Below the pieces are notes generated by a model. It was not told the origin of the DNA, made no database searches, and was given only the letters and a program-made list of their open reading frames with translations. Positions 57,339 through 64,000 of a DNA stretch of 64,000 nt are shown here, one piece after another. Every line of letters starts with the position of its first letter. Within the stretch, counting starts at the first letter, position 1. The DNA is taken from positions 32,737 through 96,736 of the forward strand of contig NZ_BMTL01000037.1 in the NCBI RefSeq assembly GCF_014649655.1. The letters are read 5' to 3'. The position numbers and the translations under genes were made by a program. The DNA is from Streptomyces humidus (GTDB lineage Bacteria; Actinomycetota; Actinomycetes; Streptomycetales; Streptomycetaceae).

Positions 57339-59633
57339 ATGCGGGCGGGAGTGGAATTGTCAAACACCGGCTTTCCTGACAGTGAATTGCGGCACGAACA
57401 GGAATTCATCGACGGGCTGTACGCACGCGTGGACGCCCTGCGCGGGGACACCGAGGCAGGCGTCACGGACGCCCTCGCCCAGGGGGACAAGCCCATGCAG
57501 GCGCGGCTGGAACGGGACATCCTCGTCGCCGAGCGATCCGGGCTGCTGGCCGCGTTGAACGCGGTGGACGGCTCGCTCTGCTTCGGGCGCATCGACCTCG
57601 CGTCGGGCACGAACCACCACATCGGCCGCATCGGGCTGCGCGCCGACGACGCCGAGCGCACGCCCGTCCTCATCGACTGGCGGGCCGACGTCGCCCGCCC
57701 CTTCTACCTGGCCACCGGCCACACCACGATGGGGCTGCGCCGACGCCGGCACCTCACCACCGAAGGCCGCCGGGTCACCGCCCTGCACGACGAGATCCTC
57801 GACCTCGGCGACGCCACCCGCACCGGTCACGAGGACCCCACCGGCGACGCCGTGCTGCTCGCCGCCCTCGACTCCGCGCGCACCGGCCGGATGAGCGACA
57901 TCGTGCAGACCATCCAGGCCGAGCAGGACGAGATCATCCGGGCCCCGCACCGCGGGGTGCTGGTGGTGGAGGGCGGCCCGGGCACCGGAAAGACGGCCGT
58001 CGCCCTGCACCGGGCCGCCTACCTCCTCTACGAGCACCGGGAACTGCTCGCCAAGCGGGCCGTCCTCGTCGTCGGACCCAACCCCGCCTTCCTCGGCTAC
58101 ATCGGCGAGGTGCTGCCCTCGCTCGGCGAGACCGGCGTGCTGCTCGCGACGGTCGGCGAGCTGTTCCCCGGCGTCAGGGCGACGGCGACCGACACCCGTG
58201 AGGCGGCGGCCGTCAAGGGCCGCGCCGACATGGCGGACGTGCTCGCCGACGTCGTCCGCGACTGGCAGGCGCTGCCCGACCCGGTGATCGCCGTCGAGCA
58301 CGACCGCGAGTTCCTGATGCTCGACGACGGCCTGGTGAAGGTGGCCCGCGAGCGCACCCGCGCCGCGCAGCTCCCGCACAACGTGGCCCGTGAGCACTTC
58401 GAGGGCCACATCCTCAACACGCTCACCGACATGGTCGCCGAACGCATCGGCACCGACCCGTTCGACGGCACGAACCTGCTGGACCCGAGCGACATCACCC
58501 AGATCCGCGACGAACTCGCCGAGAACCCCGAGGTCTGGGCCGCCGTGGACCAGCTGTGGCCGCGCCTGACCCCGCAGCGCCTGGTCGCGGACTTCCTCGC
58601 GGACCCGGTGGGCTACCTCTCCGACGACGACGCGGCCGTCATCCGCCGCCCGGTGACGCGGGCGTGGACGGTGGCGGACGTGCCGCTGCTGGACGAGGCC
58701 GCCGAACTGCTCGGCGTGGACGAACGGGTGGCGCGGGCGCTGGCCGAGCGGGAGCGCGAGACGCAGGTCGCCTACGCCCAGGGCGTCCTGGACGTCTCCT
58801 ACGCCTCGCGCACCTACGAGTTCGAGGACAAGGACGAAGAGGACTCCGAGGTCCTGTCCGCGCACGACATCATCGACGCCGAGCGGTTCGCCGAGCGGCA
58901 CGAGGAGGACGACCACCGCAGCGCCGCCGAGCGCGCTGCGGCCGACCGGACCTGGGCGTTCGGGCACATCATCGTCGACGAGGCGCAGGAGCTGTCCCCG
59001 ATGGCCTGGCGGATGCTCATGCGGCGCAGCCCGACCCGCTCGATGACGCTGGTCGGCGACCCGGCGCAGACCGCCGAGGCGGCCGGCGTCGGATCCTGGG
59101 ACCGGATCCTCCAGCCGTACGTCCAGGACCGCTGGGAGCACATCCGCCTCGGCGTCAACTACCGCACCCCGGCCGAGATCATGGACGTGGCGGCCGCGGT
59201 GGTGCGCGCCGAGCACCCGGACTTCGAACCGCCCGGCTCCGTGCGGTCGACGGGTGTCCGGCCCTGGGCCCGCGCCGCCCACGACCTGCCCGACGCGGTC
59301 GCCGAGGCGGTTCGCGAGCTGACCCCCGCCGAAGGCCGGCTCGCGGTCATCGCCCCGCGCGACCTGCACCGGAAGCTGGCGGCGCGGCTGGACGGGATCA
59401 CCGCGGGCGCGGAGCCGGACCTGTCGCGGACGGTCGTCCTGCTGGACCCCCGTCAGGCGAAGGGCCTGGAGTTCGACTCCGTGCTGGTGGTGGAGCCGGC
59501 GCGCTACGGCACGAGCGACCTGTACGTGGCGCTGACCCGCGCCACCCAGCGGCTCGGGGTGGTGCACAGCCGCCCTCTCCCCAAGCCGCTGGCCGACGCC
59601 CTCGCACCCGCGACGACGACCGCCGGGACGTGA
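57339..59633 (+). CDS. HelD-like RNA polymerase-associated ATPase (UvrD/Rep-related)
   Basis: The 764-residue protein has a helical N-terminus (HEQEFIDGLYARVDALRG). The split ATPase domain has Walker A GGPGTGKT at 212-219 and Walker B VDEAQEL with Asp547/Glu548. Superfamily I motifs GDPAQT, NYRTPAEI and VALTRATQRLGVV follow. A HelD-type insertion lies between the ATPase halves. HelD proteins bind and remodel RNA polymerase, and some confer rifampicin tolerance in actinobacteria. The start is uncertain: ATG at 57339, TTG at 57324 or GTG at 57351, none with a good ribosome site; the GTG would start (M)ELSNTGF. Confidence 0.9.
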   Translation: MRAGVELSNTGFPDSELRHEQEFIDGLYARVDALRGDTEAGVTDALAQGDKPMQARLERDILVAERSGLLAALNAVDGSLCFGRIDLASGTNHHIGRIGLRADDAERTPVLIDWRADVARPFYLATGHTTMGLRRRRHLTTEGRRVTALHDEILDLGDATRTGHEDPTGDAVLLAALDSARTGRMSDIVQTIQAEQDEIIRAPHRGVLVVEGGPGTGKTAVALHRAAYLLYEHRELLAKRAVLVVGPNPAFLGYIGEVLPSLGETGVLLATVGELFPGVRATATDTREAAAVKGRADMADVLADVVRDWQALPDPVIAVEHDREFLMLDDGLVKVARERTRAAQLPHNVAREHFEGHILNTLTDMVAERIGTDPFDGTNLLDPSDITQIRDELAENPEVWAAVDQLWPRLTPQRLVADFLADPVGYLSDDDAAVIRRPVTRAWTVADVPLLDEAAELLGVDERVARALAERERETQVAYAQGVLDVSYASRTYEFEDKDEEDSEVLSAHDIIDAERFAERHEEDDHRSAAERAAADRTWAFGHIIVDEAQELSPMAWRMLMRRSPTRSMTLVGDPAQTAEAAGVGSWDRILQPYVQDRWEHIRLGVNYRTPAEIMDVAAAVVRAEHPDFEPPGSVRSTGVRPWARAAHDLPDAVAEAVRELTPAEGRLAVIAPRDLHRKLAARLDGITAGAEPDLSRTVVLLDPRQAKGLEFDSVLVVEPARYGTSDLYVALTRATQRLGVVHSRPLPKPLADALAPATTTAGT

Positions 59634-59652
59634 CGGCTCCCGCCGCCGTCAC
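59630..59652. terminator. Hairpin at the end of the HelD-like gene
   Basis: GTGACGG (59630-59636, including the TGA stop) pairs with CCGTCAC (59646-59652). A near-copy of the whole element, GTGACGGCTCCCGCCG, recurs at 59812. Confidence 0.55.
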
Positions 59653-59811
59653 GGCCTGGCGTCATGGCTCGGAGCGGGCCGCTCGGCGGTGCGCCGGGCC
59701 GGCAGCGGCGGCCGGGGCCGGGGCTGGGGCCGTGGCCGTCGGGCCCGCGTCGGTCGTCCGCTGCCGCTGCCGCAGTCGGCCGACGTGCCGGGCCCGCGGC
59801 GACCGCCGGAC

Positions 59812-59831
59812 GTGACGGCTCCCGCCGTCAC
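59812..59831. terminator. Hairpin at the end of glgB
   Basis: GTGACGG at 59812-59818 pairs with CCGTCAC at 59825-59831 with a 6-nt loop, 28 bp past the glgB stop. It is a direct repeat of the element at 59630, so the two convergent genes each end in the same hairpin. Confidence 0.6.
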
Positions 59832-59858
59832 CGCGCCCGGCAGGCCGGGCGGGGCGGT

Positions 59859-62180
59859 TCAGGCCGGGCGCAGCCAGATCGTCGCCAGCGGGGGCAGGGT
59901 CAGGCGGACCGTCGCCGGGCGGCCGTGCCGGCCCTGCGGCTCCGGCTTGACCGGGGCGGGGCCGGCGACGCCACTGCCCCCGTACGCGGACGCGTCGGTG
60001 TTGAGCGTCTCGTGCCAGGCCAACACGTCGTCGGGGACGCCCAGGAGGTAGTCGTGGCGCACGACGGGCGAGAGGTTGCTGACGCACAGCAGCGGGGAAC
60101 CCGCGGCGTCGTGGCGCAGGAACGCGAAGACGTTGTCCTCGGCCGCGTCGCCGACCACCCACTGGAAACCGGCGGGGTCGGTGTCCAGCTGCCAGAGCGC
60201 GGGCGTCGCCCGGTAGACGGCGTTGAGGTCGCGCACCAGGTCCCTGACACCCCGGTGGTCCGCCTCGGCCCCGTACGCCGGATCCAGCAGCCACCAGTCG
60301 GGGCCGTGCGTCTCCGACCACTCCGCGCCCTGGGCGAACTCCTGCCCCATGAAGAGGAGTTGCTTACCGGGGTGGGCCCACATGAACGCCAGATAGGCCC
60401 GCAGACCGGCGCGCTGCTGCCACCAGTCGCCGGGCATCTTCGACACCAGCGAGCGCTTCCCGTGCACCACCTCGTCGTGCGAGATGGGCAGCACGTAGTT
60501 CTCGCTGTACGCGTACACCATCGAGAACGTCATCTCGTGGTGGTGGTACCTGCGGTGCACCGGCTCGTGGCTCATGTAGTCCAGCGAGTCGTGCATCCAG
60601 CCCATGTTCCACTTCAGCCCGAAGCCGAGCCCGCCGAAGCCGCTCGGCCCCGGCTGGTCGGTGGCCCGCGTGACGCCGTCCCAGGCCGTGGACTCCTCCG
60701 CGACGGTGACGACGCCGGGACTGCGCCGGTACACCGTCGCGTTCATCTCCTGCAGAAAGGCCACCGCGTCCAGGTTCTCGCGGCCGCCGCGCTCGTTCGG
60801 GGTCCACTGGCCGGGCTCGCGCGAGTAGTCGAGGTAGAGCATCGAGGCGACGGCGTCCACCCGCAGCCCGTCGATGTGGAACTCCTCGCACCAGTACACC
60901 GCGTTGGCCACCAGGAAGTTGCGCACCTCGCGCCGGCCGAAGTCGAACTCCAGCGTCCCCCAGTCCGGGTGCGCGGCCCGCAACGGGTCCTCGTGCTCGT
61001 ACAGCGGGCGTCCGTCGAACTCGGCGAGGGCCCAGTCGTCGCGCGGGAAGTGCGCCGGGACCCAGTCCATCAGGACGCCGATGCCGGCCCGGTGCAGGGC
61101 GTCCACCAGGTACTTGAAGTCGTCGGGCGTGCCCAGCCGGGCCGTGGGCGCGTAGAAGCCGGTGACCTGGTAGCCCCAGGAGCCTCCGAAGGGGTGCTCG
61201 GCGACCGGCATCAGCTCGACGTGCGTGAAGCCCAGGTCGCTGACGTAGGCGGGCAGCTGGTCGGCGAGCTGGCGGTAGGTGAGGCCGGGCCGCCAGGACG
61301 GCAGATGGATCTCGTACACGGAGAACGGCGCCTGGTGCACGGGTATCTCGGCCCGCCGGGCCAGCCACTCCTCGTCGCCCCACTCGTAGTGCGAGGCGTC
61401 CACGATCGACGAGGTCGCGGGCGGGACCTCGGTACGCCGGGCCATCGGGTCGGCGCGCAGGGTGTGCGAGCCGTCGGGCCGCGTGATGTCGAACTTGTAC
61501 AGCTCGCCCTCGCCGACCCCGGGCACGAACAGCTCCCAGACCCCCGTCGAGCCGAGCGAACGCATCGGGAACCCCGTGCCGTCCCAGAAGTTGAAGGAGC
61601 CGGCCACCCGCACACCGCGCGCGTTCGGGGCCCACACGGAGAAGCCGGTGCCGCTCACCCCCTGATGGACCCGCGGATGTGCGCCGAGCACCGTCCACAG
61701 CTCCTCGTGCCGGCCCTCGCCGATCAGGTGCAGGTCCAGATCGCCCAGCGTGGGCAGGAAACGGTAGGCGTCCTCGGTCTCCACGGTCGCGTCGTCGTAG
61801 GCCACGAGCAGCCGGTAGGCCGGGACCTCCGTCAGGGGCAGCAGGCCGGAGAAGAAGCCGTCGCCGTCGTTCTGGAGCTCGGCGCGCAGATCGCCCGCGA
61901 GCACCGTGACGGACCGCGCGTACGGGCGCAGCGCCCGGAAGACGACCCCGCCGGGCACCGGATGCGCGCCGAGCACCGAGTGCGGGGCGTGATGGGAGCC
62001 GTGCAGAAGACGCTCGCGGTCGTCGGCCTCCAGCACGGGAGAGACCGCCGGCGCGGGGGGCGGAGCCGCAGGAGGTGTCGCGGGGGACGGGGCCGGCGCG
62101 GGGGACACCGGGGGCGCGGGTTCGGCGGCGGGGTTCTCGTTCTTCCCGTCGGCCTTCTTGACCTTCTTCGGGGGAGTCAC
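59859..62180 (-). CDS. glgB: 1,4-alpha-glucan branching enzyme
   Basis: GlgB forms alpha-1,6 branches in glucan. The 773-residue protein has an N-terminal Pro/Ala-rich extension (residues about 15-46) and two beta modules, including a CBM48 (GTGFSVWAPNARGVRVAGSFNFWDG). The GH13 barrel has GFTHVELMPVAEHPFGGSWGYQVTGFYAPT, the nucleophile-bearing IDGLRVDAVASMLYLDY, the acid TVAEESTAW and ISHDEVVHGKRSL. A C-terminal beta domain ends LTLPPLATIWLRPA. A GTG start has GAGGAGG about 9 bp upstream. It follows mak by 13 bp, so it is the last gene of the treS-mak-glgB operon. Confidence 0.96.
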   Translation of the reverse strand: MTPPKKVKKADGKNENPAAEPAPPVSPAPAPSPATPPAAPPPAPAVSPVLEADDRERLLHGSHHAPHSVLGAHPVPGGVVFRALRPYARSVTVLAGDLRAELQNDGDGFFSGLLPLTEVPAYRLLVAYDDATVETEDAYRFLPTLGDLDLHLIGEGRHEELWTVLGAHPRVHQGVSGTGFSVWAPNARGVRVAGSFNFWDGTGFPMRSLGSTGVWELFVPGVGEGELYKFDITRPDGSHTLRADPMARRTEVPPATSSIVDASHYEWGDEEWLARRAEIPVHQAPFSVYEIHLPSWRPGLTYRQLADQLPAYVSDLGFTHVELMPVAEHPFGGSWGYQVTGFYAPTARLGTPDDFKYLVDALHRAGIGVLMDWVPAHFPRDDWALAEFDGRPLYEHEDPLRAAHPDWGTLEFDFGRREVRNFLVANAVYWCEEFHIDGLRVDAVASMLYLDYSREPGQWTPNERGGRENLDAVAFLQEMNATVYRRSPGVVTVAEESTAWDGVTRATDQPGPSGFGGLGFGLKWNMGWMHDSLDYMSHEPVHRRYHHHEMTFSMVYAYSENYVLPISHDEVVHGKRSLVSKMPGDWWQQRAGLRAYLAFMWAHPGKQLLFMGQEFAQGAEWSETHGPDWWLLDPAYGAEADHRGVRDLVRDLNAVYRATPALWQLDTDPAGFQWVVGDAAEDNVFAFLRHDAAGSPLLCVSNLSPVVRHDYLLGVPDDVLAWHETLNTDASAYGGSGVAGPAPVKPEPQGRHGRPATVRLTLPPLATIWLRPA

Positions 62181-62193
62181 GTACGGAGCCTCC

Positions 62194-63594
62194 TCAAGGC
62201 AGGTCGGGTGCGGCGAGGCGGTGTATCGCGGACAGGGGGACGGGCAGCCAGTCGGGGCGGTGCCGGGCCTCGTAGACGACCTCGTAGACCGCCTTGTCCG
62301 TCTCGTAGGCCCGCAGCAGCACGGGGTCGGCGCGCGGGTCGGCGCCTGCCGCCTCGGCGTACCCGGAACAGTAGGCCGCCCGGCAGGCGTGCGCCCAGCC
62401 CGGGTCGGGCGGGTCCGCCGAGTGGGCCGCGTAGTCGAAGGAGCGCAGCATGCCCGCCACGTCCCGCACGGTCGGCTGCGGCATCCGGCGCTCGGCCAGC
62501 GGCCTGGCCGGCTCCCCCTCGAAGTCGATCAGCGTCCACTCGCCGGAGGACGTGCGCAGGCACTGCCCGAGATGCAGGTCGCCGTGGACGCGCTGGGCGG
62601 TCCAGGTGCGACCCTCGGCCGCGAGGTCGGCCAGCGCGGTGAAGGCGGTGCGCAGCGCCGGCGCGTAGGGGCGAAGCGCCGGCACCGCCTGCGCGGCGGC
62701 GTCGAGCCGCTCGGTCATGCCCTCCACCATGTGCCCTGTCTGGCCGTGCCCCAGCGTCGCCGTGGGCAGCGCCCGGGCCAGCGCCCCGTGCACCTCGGCG
62801 GTGGCCCGCCCCAGCGCCCGGGCCTCGGCGGTGAAGTCCTCGCCCTTGGCCAGTTCCCGCAGCGCCAGCTCCCAGCCGTCCGCGGCGCCCTGCAGATACG
62901 GCTGGAGCACCCCCAGGACGTAGGACCCGTCCTCGTCCTGGCCGTCGCCGCCGTGGCTCTCGCCGAGGTCGGCCCGCAGCCAGGCCGTCGGCGGGGGCAC
63001 CCGGGGGCAGCCCTCGCGGGCCAGTGCGAGCGGCAGCTCCAGGTCGGGGTTGACGCCCGGCACGACCCGGCGCAGGAGCTTGAGAATAAACGTATCTCCA
63101 AAGACGACGGACGAATTCGACTGCTCGCCCGTCAGCCGCCGCGGGACCAGTCCCGGCCGGATCTCCTGCCCCGGATCCCGCTCACAGCGCAGCACGCCGA
63201 CCCGCGCCTCGGTGCGCAGCGCCTCCAGCAGCACCTCGGCCGGCCGGGCGTCGTACAGGGCGTCGAAGACGGTCCGCCCGGTCAGCGGCCCCTGGGCCAC
63301 GTGCCCGATCAGCGCGGGGGCCAGCCGGGGCGGCAGCGCCTCGCGGACGCCGATGAGCAGCTGGTAGCAGTCGCCGGGCCCCGGGCCCTGACGGGCGCGC
63401 ACCAGCAGGTGGTACAGCCCCAGCCTGGACTCGGCCGGCAGCAGCTCGGTGGCCGCCACCAGCGAGAACCCGGTGACCGGGCGTCCCTTGCCGGCGAACC
63501 AGCGCTGCCGTGGCAGCCACTCGCGCAGCAGGGGGTCCAGTGACGCCAGGAGACCGGGGACTGTCTTGCCGGAGAGCGTGACCGTTTCCGCCAT
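62194..63594 (-). CDS. mak: Maltokinase (Mak/Pep2)
   Basis: Mak phosphorylates maltose, made from trehalose by TreS, to maltose 1-phosphate, the substrate of GlgE. The 466-residue protein has the N-terminal cap domain (LLREWLPRQRWFAGKGRPVTGFSLVAATELLP) and a kinase-like fold. Catalytic features are QRVHGDLHLGQCLRTSSGEWTLIDFEGEP (HGDLHLGQ and DFEG). It lies between treS and glgB in the GlgE pathway operon. One oddity is a patch of rare AT-ending codons near 63072-63100 (FGDTFILK). The ATG is at 63594. Confidence 0.94.
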   Translation of the reverse strand: MAETVTLSGKTVPGLLASLDPLLREWLPRQRWFAGKGRPVTGFSLVAATELLPAESRLGLYHLLVRARQGPGPGDCYQLLIGVREALPPRLAPALIGHVAQGPLTGRTVFDALYDARPAEVLLEALRTEARVGVLRCERDPGQEIRPGLVPRRLTGEQSNSSVVFGDTFILKLLRRVVPGVNPDLELPLALAREGCPRVPPPTAWLRADLGESHGGDGQDEDGSYVLGVLQPYLQGAADGWELALRELAKGEDFTAEARALGRATAEVHGALARALPTATLGHGQTGHMVEGMTERLDAAAQAVPALRPYAPALRTAFTALADLAAEGRTWTAQRVHGDLHLGQCLRTSSGEWTLIDFEGEPARPLAERRMPQPTVRDVAGMLRSFDYAAHSADPPDPGWAHACRAAYCSGYAEAAGADPRADPVLLRAYETDKAVYEVVYEARHRPDWLPVPLSAIHRLAAPDLP

Positions 63595-63642
63595 GGCGTC
63601 GCATTCCTTTCCCCGCGGGGGTCGGGGTGTTACTCATGCGTG

Positions 63643-63678
63643 CCCCGGGCGGGGCAGGGGAAACGCCCCGCCCCGGGG
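63643..63678. promoter_or_regulatory. GC hairpin between treS and mak
   Basis: CCCCGGGCGGGGC at 63643-63655 pairs with GCCCCGCCCCGGGG at 63665-63678, with one bulged base. It lies in the 181-bp treS-mak gap, an unusually long gap for an operon. It may attenuate or protect the upstream transcript. Confidence 0.45.
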
Positions 63679-63775
63679 GTTCCGGGACCTGCCCGGTCGA
63701 TCAGGCCGCAGGAGAGCGACGGCGACCGGCCGGCGACCGGCCCCGCGTCCGCGGCATGATCGGCGGACGGGTTTC

Positions 63776-64000
63776 CTAGGCGGCGTCCTTGCGCAGCCTG
63801 AACCAGTAGAAGCCGTGCCCGGCCAGGGTGAGCAGGTAGGGCAGTTCACCGACCGCCGGGAAGCGCACCCCGCCGAACAGCTCGACCGGATACCGCCCGT
63901 CGAAGCGGCTGAGGTCGAGTTCGGTGGGCTGTGCGAAGCGTGAGAAGTTGTGCACGCACAGCACCAGGTCGTCCTCGTGTTCGCGCAGGAAGGCGAGGAC
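63776..64000 (-). CDS. treS: Trehalose synthase TreS, C-terminal end (truncated by window)
   Basis: The frame is open from base 64000 to TAG at 63776-63778, giving the last 74 residues: LVLCVHNFSRFAQPTELDLSRFDGRYPVELFGGVRFPAVGELPYLLTLAGHGFYWFRLRKDAA. This is the C-terminal beta domain of trehalose synthase/maltosyltransferase-type GH13 enzymes. The gene interconverts trehalose and maltose. Position upstream of mak and glgB confirms the call; the catalytic part lies outside the window, as presumably does glgE. Confidence 0.93.
   Translation of the reverse strand, partial: VLAFLREHEDDLVLCVHNFSRFAQPTELDLSRFDGRYPVELFGGVRFPAVGELPYLLTLAGHGFYWFRLRKDAA

Overview
The window is a stretch of a Streptomyces chromosome (or a very close relative). 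GC is very high with strong third-position GC bias, GTG and TTG starts are frequent, and ATGA/GTGA stop-start overlaps are common. Gene content also fits: filP and scy, a DasR-type chitinase operator, NucS, the GlgE-pathway genes treS-mak-glgB, and families such as DUF2550, SCO5389, DUF6230 and DUF6114. From memory, the gene order matches the S. coelicolor SCO5366-SCO5442 segment; no database search was run. I see no tRNA, rRNA, CRISPR array, insertion sequence, prophage or attachment site. It reads as conserved core chromosome with small local duplications.

Region by region. 1-8.5 kb: end of a LuxR-type regulator, then the F1Fo ATP synthase operon atpIBEFHAGDC, closed by a strong hairpin. 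8.5-13 kb: a DUF2550 protein, then on the minus strand chiS-chiR-chiC (two-component system plus secreted GH18 chitinase) with two DasR-like repeats at the chitinase promoter. 13-21 kb: membrane protein, PduO-type cobalamin adenosyltransferase, STAS anti-anti-sigma protein, a membrane-anchored STAND-like ATPase with a mutated Walker A, mismatch endonuclease NucS, an SCO5389-family protein, a luciferase-like oxidoreductase and a small Cys/His protein. 21-25 kb: two tandem paralogous ABC exporter cassettes. 25-30 kb: filP and scy, the coiled-coil polar-growth scaffolds. 30-33.3 kb: methylmalonyl-CoA epimerase, thiolase and MeaB, linking to methylmalonyl-CoA and B12 metabolism (compare the cobalamin adenosyltransferase).

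34-41.7 kb: a MarR regulator (probable absC), a three-gene AIM24 operon, DUF3817 and thiamine-binding-like genes, a secreted matrixin-type protease, a second MarR, a second DUF3817, a TetR and a thioredoxin-TPR chaperone (CnoX/YbbN-like). 41.7-45.2 kb: a palindrome-rich regulatory region, then DUF6230-DUF6114-secreted Ser/Pro protein, the least understood functional unit here. 45.8-51.9 kb: central carbon genes pyk, ackA, pta and pfkA. 52.3-56.2 kb: a CitA/DcuS-type two-component system beside a DctA dicarboxylate transporter. 56.4-57.2 kb: a merR-thioredoxin operon with a classic 19-bp-spacer MerR promoter. 57.3-59.6 kb: a HelD-type RNA polymerase-associated helicase-like ATPase. 59.9-64 kb: glgB, mak and the end of treS (trehalose to alpha-glucan).

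Most intergenic gaps hold strong perfect hairpins acting as terminators, many between convergent genes. A recurring oddity is short tandem duplication at or just past stop codons (positions 182, 8972 and 39684, and the array ending in the 52294 gene).
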